NCBI RefSeq assembly: GCF_042675725.1 | Contig: NZ_JBHTJN010000012.1 | Coordinates: forward strand, 124,001 to 188,000 | DNA from: Seminibacterium arietis | GTDB taxonomy: Bacteria > Pseudomonadota > Gammaproteobacteria > Enterobacterales > Pasteurellaceae | Direction: 5' to 3' | Length of the DNA: 64,000 nucleotides | Shown: positions 1 to 9,025 of the stretch, piece after piece | Numbering within the stretch: the stretch's first letter is position 1 | How the letters are laid out: each line of letters starts with the position of its first letter | Program-made: the position numbers and the translations under genes | Notes under the pieces: generated by a model | What the model saw: only the letters and a program-made list of their open reading frames with translations | Database searches by the model: none | What the model was told of the DNA's origin: nothing

Positions 1-65
1 ACTGAGTATAATGAAACGTAATATTATCAATTTATTCACTTTAACTAATATAAAAGAGGCAAATT

Positions 66-1241
66 ATGTCAGTAATTAAAATGACCGATTTAGATTTGGC
101 AGGAAAACGTCTTTTTATTCGTGCCGATCTAAATGTACCAGTCAAAGATGGTAAAGTCACTTCTGACGCACGTATTCGTGCAACTATTCCTACTTTAAAA
201 TTAGCTCTTGAAAAGGGAGCTAAAGTAATGGTGACATCTCATCTAGGTCGTCCAACTGAAGGTGAGCTAAAACCAGAAGATTCACTACAACCTGTAGTAG
301 ATTATTTGAACAATGCAGGCTTAGGTGTTCCAGTACGCTTAGTGCAAAATTATTTAGATGGCATTGATGTAAAAAATGATGAAATCGTAGTACTAGAAAA
401 TGTCCGTGTAAATAAGGGTGAGAAGAAAAATGCTCCTGAATTGGGTAAAAAATATGCCGCACTTTGTGATATTTTTGTAATGGATGCATTTGGTACGGCT
501 CATCGTGCGGAAGCGTCGACTTATGGTGTGGCAGAGCATGCACCTGTTGCTTGTGCTGGTCCATTGTTAGCAGCTGAGCTAGAAGCTTTAGGTAAAGCTT
601 TAAAAGAGCCACAACGTCCAATGTTGGCGATTGTAGGTGGCTCAAAAGTATCTACTAAATTAACAGTATTAGATTCTCTCTCCAAAATTGCTGATCAATT
701 GATTGTTGGTGGTGGAATTGCTAACACATTTATTGCAGCACAAGGGAATGATGTAGGAAAGTCTCTTTGCGAAGTAGATTTAATTCCAGAAGCTCAACGT
801 TTATCTAAAGTGACTAATATCCCAGTTCCAGTTGATGTTCGTGTAGGTACAGAATTTTCTGAAGCCGCTATCTCGACAGAAAAATCAGTTAATGAAGTAG
901 GGGCGAATGAGTCTATTTTTGATATTGGTGATAAATCAGCAGAGCAGTTAGCAGAAATTATTTTAAAAGCTAAAACGATTTTATGGAATGGTCCAGTAGG
1001 TGTATTTGAGTTTCCTAATTTCAGAAAAGGTACAGAAATAGTTGCTAACGCAATTGCGGAAGCGACAGCAAAAGGTGCTTTTTCTATTGCAGGCGGTGGT
1101 GATACATTAGCGGCAATTGATTTGTTCGGTATTAAAGATAAAATTTCTTATATCTCTACTGGTGGTGGTGCTTTCTTAGAGTTTGTTGAAGGAAAAGTAT
1201 TACCTGCGGTTGAAATTTTAGAAAAAAGAGCTAAGAATTAA
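66..1241 (+). CDS. pgk: Phosphoglycerate kinase
   Basis: Cytoplasmic glycolytic enzyme that transfers phosphate between 1,3-bisphosphoglycerate and ADP. The 391-residue product has the family length. The N-terminal substrate loop RADLNVPV is at residues 19-26 and the C-terminal nucleotide-binding GGGDT is at 343-347, followed by the STGGGA segment. The start ATG follows an AAGAGG ribosome site with good spacing. The next gene is fructose-bisphosphate aldolase, separated by an intrinsic terminator, so the two glycolytic genes are neighbours but may be transcribed partly separately. The sequence before position 66 is too short to show the promoter. Confidence 0.98.
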   Translation: MSVIKMTDLDLAGKRLFIRADLNVPVKDGKVTSDARIRATIPTLKLALEKGAKVMVTSHLGRPTEGELKPEDSLQPVVDYLNNAGLGVPVRLVQNYLDGIDVKNDEIVVLENVRVNKGEKKNAPELGKKYAALCDIFVMDAFGTAHRAEASTYGVAEHAPVACAGPLLAAELEALGKALKEPQRPMLAIVGGSKVSTKLTVLDSLSKIADQLIVGGGIANTFIAAQGNDVGKSLCEVDLIPEAQRLSKVTNIPVPVDVRVGTEFSEAAISTEKSVNEVGANESIFDIGDKSAEQLAEIILKAKTILWNGPVGVFEFPNFRKGTEIVANAIAEATAKGAFSIAGGGDTLAAIDLFGIKDKISYISTGGGAFLEFVEGKVLPAVEILEKRAKN

Positions 1242-1247
1242 CTACAT

Positions 1248-1270
1248 GGGGCGTTTTATACGCCCTTTTT
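1248..1270 (+). terminator. Intrinsic terminator after pgk
   Basis: A GGGCG/CGCCC stem with a 7-base AT loop is followed directly by TTTTT, starting a few bases after the pgk stop codon. Confidence 0.75.
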
Positions 1271-1320
1271 AACAAATTAATGAAAATTATTCTATTATTT
1301 TTAAACAATAGGAAACTAGC

Positions 1321-2400
1321 ATGACAAAACTACTTGATATCGTTAAACCAGGTGTGGTTACAGGTGATGATGTACAGAAAATATTTGCTTATGCAAAAGC
1401 GAATAATTTTGCACTTCCAGCAGTTAACTGTGTAGGAACCGATTCAGTCAATACTGTATTAGAAACTGCTGCTCGGGTGAAAGCACCTGTTATTATTCAA
1501 TTTTCTAATGGTGGCTCGCAATTCTATGCTGGTAAAGGTCTTAAGCCTGCAAGTGGAGCGAGAGCTGATGTTTTAGGTGCAATAGCGGGAGCTAAACATG
1601 TGCATACTTTAGCCGAAGAATATGGTGTTCCTGTTATTTTGCACACTGATCATGCGGCGAAAAAATTATTACCTTGGATTGATGGTTTACTTGAAGCTAA
1701 TGAAGAGCATTTTGCTAAAACAGGTAAACCTCTATTTTCTTCACATATGCTTGATCTTTCAGAAGAACCAATGGAAGAAAATATGGCTATATGTCGTCAA
1801 TATCTTGCTCGTATGGATAAAATGGGCATGACTTTAGAAATTGAAATTGGTATTACAGGAGGTGAAGAAGATGGTGTGGATAATTCCGATGTGGATGAAT
1901 CTCGTCTATATACTCAGCCTGAAGATGTACTCTATGTTTACGATCAGTTAAGCCCAATTAGTCATCGTTTTACTATTGCCGCAGCGTTTGGTAATGTACA
2001 TGGAGTATATAAGCCTGGTAATGTAAAATTGAAACCATCAATTTTAGGTGATTCACAAGAGTTTGTTTCTAAAGAACGTAATCTTCCACCGAAAGCTCTT
2101 GATTTTGTTTTCCATGGTGGCTCAGGCTCTTCTACTGAAGAAATTCGTGAAGCAATAAGCTATGGTGCAATTAAAATGAACATTGATACCGATACTCAGT
2201 GGGCTGCATGGGAAGGTATTCTTAACTTCTATAAAGCTAACGAAGCTTATTTACAAGGGCAGTTAGGTAATCCAGAAGGACCTGATGCTCCAAATAAAAA
2301 ATATTATGATCCACGCGTGTGGTTGCGTAAATCGGAAGAATCAATGTCTAAACGTTTAGAAAAGTCTTTCCAAGATTTAAACTGTGTTGATGTTTTATAA
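1321..2400 (+). CDS. fbaA: Class II fructose-bisphosphate aldolase
   Basis: Zinc-dependent aldolase that cleaves fructose 1,6-bisphosphate into dihydroxyacetone phosphate and glyceraldehyde 3-phosphate. The 359-residue length matches the E. coli-type class II enzyme. HTDH at residues 108-111 supplies the catalytic Asp and a zinc ligand, and the glycine-rich FHGGSGSS segment near the C-terminal third binds the phosphate. An AGGAAA ribosome site lies shortly before the ATG. It sits 79 bases after pgk, an order common in gamma-proteobacteria. Confidence 0.98.
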   Translation: MTKLLDIVKPGVVTGDDVQKIFAYAKANNFALPAVNCVGTDSVNTVLETAARVKAPVIIQFSNGGSQFYAGKGLKPASGARADVLGAIAGAKHVHTLAEEYGVPVILHTDHAAKKLLPWIDGLLEANEEHFAKTGKPLFSSHMLDLSEEPMEENMAICRQYLARMDKMGMTLEIEIGITGGEEDGVDNSDVDESRLYTQPEDVLYVYDQLSPISHRFTIAAAFGNVHGVYKPGNVKLKPSILGDSQEFVSKERNLPPKALDFVFHGGSGSSTEEIREAISYGAIKMNIDTDTQWAAWEGILNFYKANEAYLQGQLGNPEGPDAPNKKYYDPRVWLRKSEESMSKRLEKSFQDLNCVDVL

Positions 2401-2409
2401 TTGAAAAAT

Positions 2410-2442
2410 AATAACCGCACTTTTAATGTGCGGTTATTTTGT
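2410..2442. terminator. Terminator built from an inverted DNA uptake sequence
   Basis: An 11-bp perfect stem (AATAACCGCAC with its complement) and a 7-base loop lie between the convergent fba and dgkA genes. The left arm contains the reverse uptake core ACCGCACTT (2414-2422). Runs of A before and T after suggest it works in both directions. Confidence 0.8.
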
Positions 2443-2472
2443 TTTCAGCTAACAACTTTGTTTTTCTTTATT

Positions 2473-2829
2473 TTAAAAAAATAAGATAAATATCCAAATA
2501 GTAACGGCATTTACAATAGCAACAAACACTGCTGCTGAACCAAGGTCCTTTGCTCTACCAGAAAGCTCATGAAATTCTTTACCAACTCGATCAACCACAG
2601 CCTCTACTGCACTATTTAATAATTCTACAACTAAAACTATTAATATTGAGCCAACTAGCAATGACATTTCTATTTTGTTTTTTGCCAGCCACAAAGCCAA
2701 CGGTATTAAAATGAAAGCAGCTAGCAATTCGTGACGAAAAGCAACTTCATATTTTATTGCACTTTTTAATCCTTTTAGAGAATAGACAGTTGATTTAATC
2801 AAATGAGTTAATCCAGTTGTTTTTTGCAT
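2473..2829 (-). CDS. dgkA: Diacylglycerol kinase
   Basis: Small inner-membrane kinase that phosphorylates diacylglycerol to phosphatidate, recycling lipid left over from envelope glycan synthesis. The 118-residue length is typical. The signature ELLNSAVEAVVDR lies at residues 69-81 and supplies the catalytic Glu. Three hydrophobic segments are visible (about 35-50, 55-72, 98-117). It lies 16 bases downstream of relA on the same strand and is probably cotranscribed with it. In E. coli dgkA sits instead beside plsB and lexA. Confidence 0.95.
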   Translation of the reverse strand: MQKTTGLTHLIKSTVYSLKGLKSAIKYEVAFRHELLAAFILIPLALWLAKNKIEMSLLVGSILIVLVVELLNSAVEAVVDRVGKEFHELSGRAKDLGSAAVFVAIVNAVTIWIFILFF

Positions 2830-2845
2830 AAAATTCCTTTGTCAA

Positions 2846-5062
2846 TTATAAGCGCTTAGCTTCTATAACATCGTCTAATTTCGCTAAACGGGCCAAAATT
2901 TTACTTAAGATTTGTACATTATTCAATTCGATTTCCATATCAATAGTTGCTAGTTGCTTTTTAGTATCTGCTCTACTGGATACGCCTAGTACACTAATTC
3001 TTTCGTTAGCTAGTACAGTGGTAATATCCCGTAGTAATCCATTTCTGTCGCCAGCGATAATTCTGATTGCAATACGAAAACCATTAGCATAATTATCACC
3101 CCAACGAGAATCTACAACCCTTTCTGGGTGAGCAGCCTGTAAATCTAAAAACTGTTCGCAATCACATCGATGAATTGAAATACCTCGTCCCATTGTTATA
3201 TAGCCTACGATCGCATCGCCAGGAATTGGCTGGCAGCAACGAGCAATGTGGTGCATTAAATTACCAACACCTTCAACTACAACACAGCCTTGTTTTTCAT
3301 TTTTTTGCTGTGCATTGACCGCACTTTTATTAGTAACATGCCGTAAAATTTCTTCATCAACTTCTTTTGCTGATATTTTAATTAACTTGCTTTGTAGAAA
3401 ATTAGCTAATTGATTTAAGCGAATATCGCCTCCACCAATACCAGCATAGAGATCATCAAGATGCTTTAAGTTATAGCGAGGTAAAGCATGTTGTTCAATT
3501 TGTTTTAGCGTTAAGCCTAAGCGGTTAATCTCATTTTCTAGTAATTCTTTGCCTGCAGGAATATTTTTATCGCGATCTTGTTTTTTAAACCAAGCTGAAA
3601 TTTTAGCTCTTGCTTTGGCTGTGTGGGTAAAACCTAAATTTGGATTAAGCCAGTCTCGACTTGGGTTAGGCGTTTTTTGAGTAATAATATCTATTTGATC
3701 GCCCATTTGCAGTTGATAAGTAAAAGGGACAATTCGACCACCAGCTTTCGCACCAATACAACGGTGTCCTATTTCACTGTGAATAGCATAAGCAAAATCC
3801 AGAGGAGTTGATCCAGTTGGTAAATCTATAACCTCACCTTTAGGCGTGAATACATAGACTCGATCATCGAACACTTGACTACGTAATTCTGCCATTATTT
3901 CGCCTGAATCAGTAATATCATCTTGCCATGCTAATAGTTTGCGTAACCAAGTAATTTTGTCTTCGTAAGCTGAGCGACTTGTGACTCCTTCTTTATATTT
4001 CCAATGTGCAGCAACTCCAAGTTCAGCATCATCATGCATTTGCTGAGTACGAATTTGTACTTCGACTGCTTTCCCACCTTTACCTAACACTACGGTATGA
4101 ATAGATTGGTAACCGTTTGGTTTAGGATTCGCAACATAATCATCAAATTCTTTTGGTAAATGTTTAAAATGAGTATGAACTATGCCTAATGCAGAATAGC
4201 AATCTTGCAATTTTTGTACGATTACACGCACCGCTCTAACATCATATAACTCACTAAATTCTAAATGTTTTTTCTGCATCTTACGCCAAATACTATAAAT
4301 ATGTTTTGGGCGGCCATAAACTTCAACTTGCTCAATATTCTCTTTTAAATGTGCGGTCAATTCTGACACAAAATCTGCTATATATTGTTCGCGATCTAAA
4401 CGACGCTCTTTTAATAATTTTGCAATCGCATGATATTGTTCGGGATGCAAATAGCGGAAACAATAGTCTTCTAATTCCCATTTTAATTGACCAATACCAA
4501 GACGGTTTGCTAAAGGTGCATAGATGTTAAAACACTCTTTTGCAGCTAAAACTTTTTCTTCTTCTGTGCAACAATTTTCTGCATCCCGTAAGAAAGTAAT
4601 CCGCTCGGCTAACTTAATGATTACGCAACGAAAATCGTCGACCATTGCAAGTAGCATACGACGAACATTATCTACTTGTAGTGTATTGGCAGAATGGCTG
4701 GCATTAAGTTGACGAATATTATCCATTTCTAATACGCCTTTAGCCAGTTTTGCAATATTCGCACCGAAATCCTCTTTTATAGTCTCCAAACTAACAATAT
4801 GGTAATTTACAACAGGATAAAGCATTGCTGTAATAAGGGTGTCTATATCCATATTTAGACTATGTAAAATTTCCACCATTTCTATAGCTTCTGAGAGAGA
4901 ACGGTGTTTATTTTTTTCATTTTGAGCTAATTTTTGTTGTGAATAATGCCATGCAGTGATCAATGCCTGCTTTACATTTTGTGGTACACCTAAATCAACG
5001 CACCATGTTTCAATCACGAAATCTTTCAGATTTAATAAGTGTGATCCCCGTACAGCAACCAT
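2846..5062 (-). CDS. relA: GTP pyrophosphokinase RelA
   Basis: Ribosome-associated synthetase that makes (p)ppGpp when uncharged tRNA enters the A site. The 738-residue product has the long RSH layout. The N-terminal hydrolase-like region has lost its HD motif (LYPVV at about 81-85 where HD-ED would be), which identifies RelA rather than SpoT. The synthetase domain carries the YVANPKPNGYQSIHT substrate loop at about 309-323. It is followed by a TGS domain (about 400-460), a Cys/His-rich segment (RCCQPIPGD, HRCDC) and a C-terminal ACT domain. The gene is followed by dgkA and preceded by rlmD 9 bases away, so it belongs to a recO-rlmD-relA-dgkA run. Exact uptake core at 3318-3326. Confidence 0.97.
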   Translation of the reverse strand: MVAVRGSHLLNLKDFVIETWCVDLGVPQNVKQALITAWHYSQQKLAQNEKNKHRSLSEAIEMVEILHSLNMDIDTLITAMLYPVVNYHIVSLETIKEDFGANIAKLAKGVLEMDNIRQLNASHSANTLQVDNVRRMLLAMVDDFRCVIIKLAERITFLRDAENCCTEEEKVLAAKECFNIYAPLANRLGIGQLKWELEDYCFRYLHPEQYHAIAKLLKERRLDREQYIADFVSELTAHLKENIEQVEVYGRPKHIYSIWRKMQKKHLEFSELYDVRAVRVIVQKLQDCYSALGIVHTHFKHLPKEFDDYVANPKPNGYQSIHTVVLGKGGKAVEVQIRTQQMHDDAELGVAAHWKYKEGVTSRSAYEDKITWLRKLLAWQDDITDSGEIMAELRSQVFDDRVYVFTPKGEVIDLPTGSTPLDFAYAIHSEIGHRCIGAKAGGRIVPFTYQLQMGDQIDIITQKTPNPSRDWLNPNLGFTHTAKARAKISAWFKKQDRDKNIPAGKELLENEINRLGLTLKQIEQHALPRYNLKHLDDLYAGIGGGDIRLNQLANFLQSKLIKISAKEVDEEILRHVTNKSAVNAQQKNEKQGCVVVEGVGNLMHHIARCCQPIPGDAIVGYITMGRGISIHRCDCEQFLDLQAAHPERVVDSRWGDNYANGFRIAIRIIAGDRNGLLRDITTVLANERISVLGVSSRADTKKQLATIDMEIELNNVQILSKILARLAKLDDVIEAKRL

Positions 5063-5071
5063 AATATTTTC

Positions 5072-6382
5072 CTATTCTTTTTCAAACAGACTGATACTTT
5101 CCAAATGTGCAGTATGTGGAAACATGTCAATCATCGCTACTTTACTGAGATGGTAGCCAAATTTCAATAAAATTTCAGCATCCCGCACTAATGTTGCAGG
5201 ATTACACGATATATAAAGTACTTTTTCTGGGTTTAAACTACACAACGCATTTAGTGCAAATGCTGCTCCGTTGCGAGGAGGATCAAGTAAAACTTTATTA
5301 AAATGCTGTGTTGCCCAAGCTTGACTAGTAAAAGGCTGATCTAAATCAGCCCGATAAAAACGTACATTATTGCAATGGTTTAGTAAGGCATTATTAGTTG
5401 CTTTCTCTACCATTGCAAAAACGCCTTCAATACCAACTGTATTTTTAACTAATTGACTGATTGGTAAAGTAAAATTTCCCATTCCACAAAAAAGATCTAG
5501 CACGTTATCAGTGTTTTTTAACTCTAACCAATTGATTGCAGTCTCAACCATACGTTGATTGAGAGCATCATTAATTTGAATAAAATCTCGGATATCAAAT
5601 TGTAGTCGTAAATCTTTTTTTAACTGATAGTAAGGTAGACTACCATAAAGATGTTGAATATTATCATCATCCTGTACAAATAACGTTAAATTTTCAGATT
5701 TAGCGAGATCCAATAATAAAGTGCGGTTAATTTCAGTTAATTTTCCTAAATGTCGTAATAACATTGCTACACCATTATCAGCTTTTACTAACTCAATATG
5801 CCCAAGCGTTTTAGGGGTTGACCAATTGGAAAAAAGTGTGGTTAATTTTGGTAAAATATGATTCAATTGCTCTTCAAGTACGACACAATAATTTATTGGG
5901 ATAACTGTTTTTGAGTTTTTTTGGCGAAATCCAATGTTCAGTTTTCTATTGTGATATTGAATGCTTAAACGAACTTTTCGGCGATAATGGACATCATCAT
6001 CTATGATCATTGGCATAAATTCAATTGGTTTTACTTGTAGTTTAGCTAAACGGCTAAATAATGCTTTTTGTTTTGCTTGTCGTTGTAAATTAATTGCAAT
6101 ATGAAGCGTCTGACATCCGCCGCATTGTTGATAAAATTGGCATTGTGGCTCAACACGATCTGAACTTTTTTGTAAAATTTTAACTGCTCTTGCTAAACCA
6201 TATTGCCGTTTTTCGTCTAAAATCACGGCTTTCACTTTTTCATTCGGTAAAGCATTTTCCACAAACCAAGTTTTTCTATTGATTTTTGCTACGCCTAAGC
6301 CTTGATAATCTAAATCTTGTACAGTAATAACCAAACTCTCTGTTTTAGTTACAGTTTTTTTAGAATGATAAAGTAATGCCAT
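5072..6382 (-). CDS. rlmD: 23S rRNA (uracil-1939 C5)-methyltransferase RlmD
   Basis: SAM-dependent enzyme that makes m5U1939 in 23S rRNA. The N-terminal TRAM domain spans about residues 10-70. An iron-sulfur cluster motif has Cys81, Cys87 and Cys90, with a probable fourth ligand in INYC near 170. The C-terminal Rossmann domain carries LDLFCGMGNFT, and the catalytic Cys393 lies in YISCNPATL. Length (436) agrees with the family. It sits between recO (2-base gap) and relA (9-base gap), an arrangement that links ribosome modification with the stringent response. Uptake core at 5719-5727 within the gene. Confidence 0.96.
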   Translation of the reverse strand: MALLYHSKKTVTKTESLVITVQDLDYQGLGVAKINRKTWFVENALPNEKVKAVILDEKRQYGLARAVKILQKSSDRVEPQCQFYQQCGGCQTLHIAINLQRQAKQKALFSRLAKLQVKPIEFMPMIIDDDVHYRRKVRLSIQYHNRKLNIGFRQKNSKTVIPINYCVVLEEQLNHILPKLTTLFSNWSTPKTLGHIELVKADNGVAMLLRHLGKLTEINRTLLLDLAKSENLTLFVQDDDNIQHLYGSLPYYQLKKDLRLQFDIRDFIQINDALNQRMVETAINWLELKNTDNVLDLFCGMGNFTLPISQLVKNTVGIEGVFAMVEKATNNALLNHCNNVRFYRADLDQPFTSQAWATQHFNKVLLDPPRNGAAFALNALCSLNPEKVLYISCNPATLVRDAEILLKFGYHLSKVAMIDMFPHTAHLESISLFEKE

Positions 6383-6384
6383 AG

Positions 6385-7095
6385 TTATTTTCGGTATAAA
6401 ATGTACTGACTAAATAGTTCTCTACTTTTTAAAGGTTTATTTCCTAAATAAGGTTTTAATGCTATACGAATAAATCGTTTTGCTGCCTGTAATACGCTCG
6501 GTTCAATAAATTCTTTTCGATCAAATGCTAGTAGTTCTCTACCATAAAAAGTTAAATTGTCTTGAATTAACGAAGCAATAAATCCCTTTTCTTCGCGATA
6601 GCGATAAGTCATATGTTCATCAATCGGTTCGCCTGATCCTGCACAATGTAAAAAATCAACACCATATCCTATAGCATGTAATAATTCAAATTCAAATTGC
6701 CGTAAGCTAGCTTCCACTTTATTAGGTGAAGCTGCAAGTGCAGTTAAACAACGTAAATAAGTTTGAAACAAATTTACGTAAGCTGTTTCCTGTGGTAATA
6801 ATCGCATTAGCAGTTCATTGATATAAAAACCGCTGTAAAGTGCGGTTGATTGTAGCGGTAAACTAATAGATGCAGCTTCTGCTTTTGTCAAAATTTTTAG
6901 CTCACCACGTCCAGTCCAGCGAAGAAGCAGAGGCGTAAAAGGTTGCAACAAACTTTTGAGCGAAGAACGCTTAGATCTTGCCCCTTTTGCTAGCACAGTT
7001 AATCTTCCAGTTTCTTCTGTAAACAGATCGACTAACAAACTTGTTTCACTATATGATCGTCGATGTAGTACAAAGCCACGTTGCCAATTTTCTAT
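6385..7095 (-). CDS. recO: DNA repair protein RecO (apparent AUA start)
   Basis: RecF-pathway mediator that helps load RecA on gapped DNA. The region from the TTG at 7038 gives 217 residues but lacks the N-terminal OB-fold strand. In-frame sequence continues upstream and encodes ENWQRGFVLHRRSYSETS, exactly what RecO proteins have there, up to an ATA codon at 7095-7093. That codon lies 6-7 bases after AAGGAT. No ATG, GTG or TTG exists between the in-frame stop upstream and position 7038. I therefore place the start at the ATA, giving 236 residues, close to the family length; a sequencing error or strain mutation of ATG is the alternative. C-terminal part includes the Cys-poor zinc-binding region of enteric RecO. 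Uptake core at 6838-6846. Confidence 0.85.
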   Translation of the reverse strand: MENWQRGFVLHRRSYSETSLLVDLFTEETGRLTVLAKGARSKRSSLKSLLQPFTPLLLRWTGRGELKILTKAEAASISLPLQSTALYSGFYINELLMRLLPQETAYVNLFQTYLRCLTALAASPNKVEASLRQFEFELLHAIGYGVDFLHCAGSGEPIDEHMTYRYREEKGFIASLIQDNLTFYGRELLAFDRKEFIEPSVLQAAKRFIRIALKPYLGNKPLKSRELFSQYILYRK

Positions 7096-7201
7096 AACAC
7101 TATCCTTTTAATAATATGTTTTGCATATTTTAACAGATTTTTGACCGTACTTTTGTTTCTATTTCTGTTAATATAAATAAAAAATTTATACATGAAATAT
7201 T

Positions 7202-7936
7202 ATGAGAATACCAAGAATATACCATCAGTTTCCATTAAAAAACGTGAAAATATGCCAACTTAGTGATGACGGTGCAAATCATGTTGGACGAGTACTACGT
7301 ATGCAATCGGGTGAATTATTAGAGTTATTTGATGGTAGCAATTATGTTTATCAAGCGGTTATTAGACAAGTTAATAAAAAAGCAGTTGAAGTTGAGATTT
7401 TGAACGGTCGATCTGATGATCGAGAAAGTCCATTGCATATTCATTTAGGGCAAGTGATTTCTCGTGGAGAAAAAATGGAATTTACTATACAGAAATCTGT
7501 TGAGCTTGGTGTTAATGTAATCACGCCTTTGTGGTCAGAGCGTTGTGGTGTAAAATTAGATGCAGAGAGAATAGAGAAAAAAATAAACCAATGGCAAAAA
7601 ATTGCCATTGCTGCTTGTGAGCAATGTGGACGAAATGTTGTACCACAAATTCGTCCTGTGATGAATTTAGCTAATTGGTGTGCAGAAAAAGATCAAAGTG
7701 TAAAATTAAATTTGCATCCAAGAGCAACATATTCTATTCGTACATTGCCTGCAATCTCATCTCAGTCAGTTCGTTTATTGATTGGACCTGAGGGGGGATT
7801 ATCTGCACAAGAAATAGCATTAACTGAACAGTTCAATTTTACTGAGATTTTACTTGGTAAACGTATTTTACGAACAGAAACAGCAGCATTAGCAGCAATT
7901 ACAGCACTGCAGGTTTGCTTTGGAGATTTAGCCTAA
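7202..7936 (+). CDS. rsmE: 16S rRNA (uracil-1498 N3)-methyltransferase RsmE
   Basis: SPOUT-class methyltransferase that makes m3U1498 in the 30S subunit. The 244-residue product has an N-terminal PUA-like region and the C-terminal knot motifs GPEGGLS and LGKRILRTETAALAAI that bind SAM. It starts the run rsmE-yqgE-ruvX, and is divergent from recO across a 106-base AT-rich spacer that must hold both promoters. Confidence 0.97.
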   Translation: MRIPRIYHQFPLKNVKICQLSDDGANHVGRVLRMQSGELLELFDGSNYVYQAVIRQVNKKAVEVEILNGRSDDRESPLHIHLGQVISRGEKMEFTIQKSVELGVNVITPLWSERCGVKLDAERIEKKINQWQKIAIAACEQCGRNVVPQIRPVMNLANWCAEKDQSVKLNLHPRATYSIRTLPAISSQSVRLLIGPEGGLSAQEIALTEQFNFTEILLGKRILRTETAALAAITALQVCFGDLA

Positions 7937-7965
7937 TTAAGCTAATGGATAAGGAATAGAAAGAG

Positions 7966-8523
7966 ATGGAATTACGAGATCATTTTTTGATTGCAATGCC
8001 ACATTTAAATGATGGCTATTTTAGTCGTTCTGTTGTTTATATTTGTGAGCATAATGCACAAGGAGCAATGGGATTAGTGTTAACTAAAACTACAGATTTG
8101 AGCATTGCGGAATTATGTATCAAAATGAATTTTATGATGGCTAACAAACGTTGTTATTCTAATGATTTAATTCTTGCAGGTGGCCCAGTAAATTTAGAGC
8201 GAGGATTTATTTTACATACAGCAACTGTACAATCTTTCGAAAATAGTTATAAAGTAACAGACGATGTGTATTTAACTACTTCAGCTGATGTGATTGAAAG
8301 TTTCGGCACTTGTGACTCCCCACAAAAATATCTCGTTGCATTAGGTTGTGCTAGTTGGTCAGCAGACCAATTAGAAAAAGAAATTGCAAATAATGATTGG
8401 TTAGTTGTGCCAGCTAATGAACGAATTCTATTTGATGTGGCTCCAGATGAACGTTATTTAGAGGCTAGCATGCTGTTGGGGATAAAACATTATAATTTTA
8501 CTTATCAAGCTGGACATTGTTAG
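7966..8523 (+). CDS. yqgE: YqgE family (DUF179/AlgH) protein
   Basis: Conserved protein of unknown biochemical role, 185 residues, with the family features: N-terminal LIAMPHLNDGYFSRSVVYICEH and the mid-protein LAGGPV turn. It lies between rsmE and ruvX, the classic yqgE-yqgF pairing, with 12 bases before ruvX. Membership is clear from the N-terminus and context; function cannot be read from the sequence. Confidence 0.92.
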   Translation: MELRDHFLIAMPHLNDGYFSRSVVYICEHNAQGAMGLVLTKTTDLSIAELCIKMNFMMANKRCYSNDLILAGGPVNLERGFILHTATVQSFENSYKVTDDVYLTTSADVIESFGTCDSPQKYLVALGCASWSADQLEKEIANNDWLVVPANERILFDVAPDERYLEASMLLGIKHYNFTYQAGHC

Positions 8524-8535
8524 AGGTTGCTATTG

Positions 8536-8949
8536 ATGGAGTTTACAGCCATTGCCTTTGATTTTGGCACAAAAAGTATAGGCTGTGCTGTGGGGCAAAG
8601 TATCACAGGTACGGCTCAATCTTTACCAGCATTTAAAGCACAAGATGGTATTCCAGACTGGAGTGCGGTAGAAAAATGTTTGAAAGAGTGGAAGCCTGCT
8701 ATAGTTATTGTTGGTCTGCCGCTAAATATGGATGGTACTGAACAAGAACTGACTTTACGAGCGAAAAAATTTGCAAATCGTCTACAGGGACGTTTTGGTG
8801 TAAAAGTTGAATTACAAGATGAAAGATTAACTACAACAGAAGCTCGGTCTGAAATTTTTCAGCGTAGTGGATATCGAGCGTTAAAAAAAGGCAAAGTAGA
8901 TAGTGTTTCTGCATGTCTAATTCTAGAAAGTTGGTTTGAAAATCAATAG
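8536..8949 (+). CDS. ruvX: Putative pre-16S rRNA nuclease / Holliday-junction resolvase-like YqgF
   Basis: RNase H-fold nuclease that finishes the 5' end of 16S rRNA in E. coli. The 137-residue product carries AFDFGTKSIGCAVG at the N-terminus (first metal-binding Asp) and the later Asp/Glu motif DERLTTTEA. I chose the ATG at 8536 because AGAGG lies 9 bases before it; a TTG 9 bases upstream would start too near that site. Directly after yqgE. Confidence 0.94.
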   Translation: MEFTAIAFDFGTKSIGCAVGQSITGTAQSLPAFKAQDGIPDWSAVEKCLKEWKPAIVIVGLPLNMDGTEQELTLRAKKFANRLQGRFGVKVELQDERLTTTEARSEIFQRSGYRALKKGKVDSVSACLILESWFENQ

Positions 8950-9025
8950 GATATGGGATTAAAATAACATTGAGTGAGAACTTCTTATTTGTGCTATTTT
9001 ACTGTAACTTTATTAAGGAGATTAT

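Noticed and set aside
220..645. 141-residue minus-strand ORF inside pgk
   Set aside because: Low-complexity His/Leu-rich shadow of a fully conserved gene.
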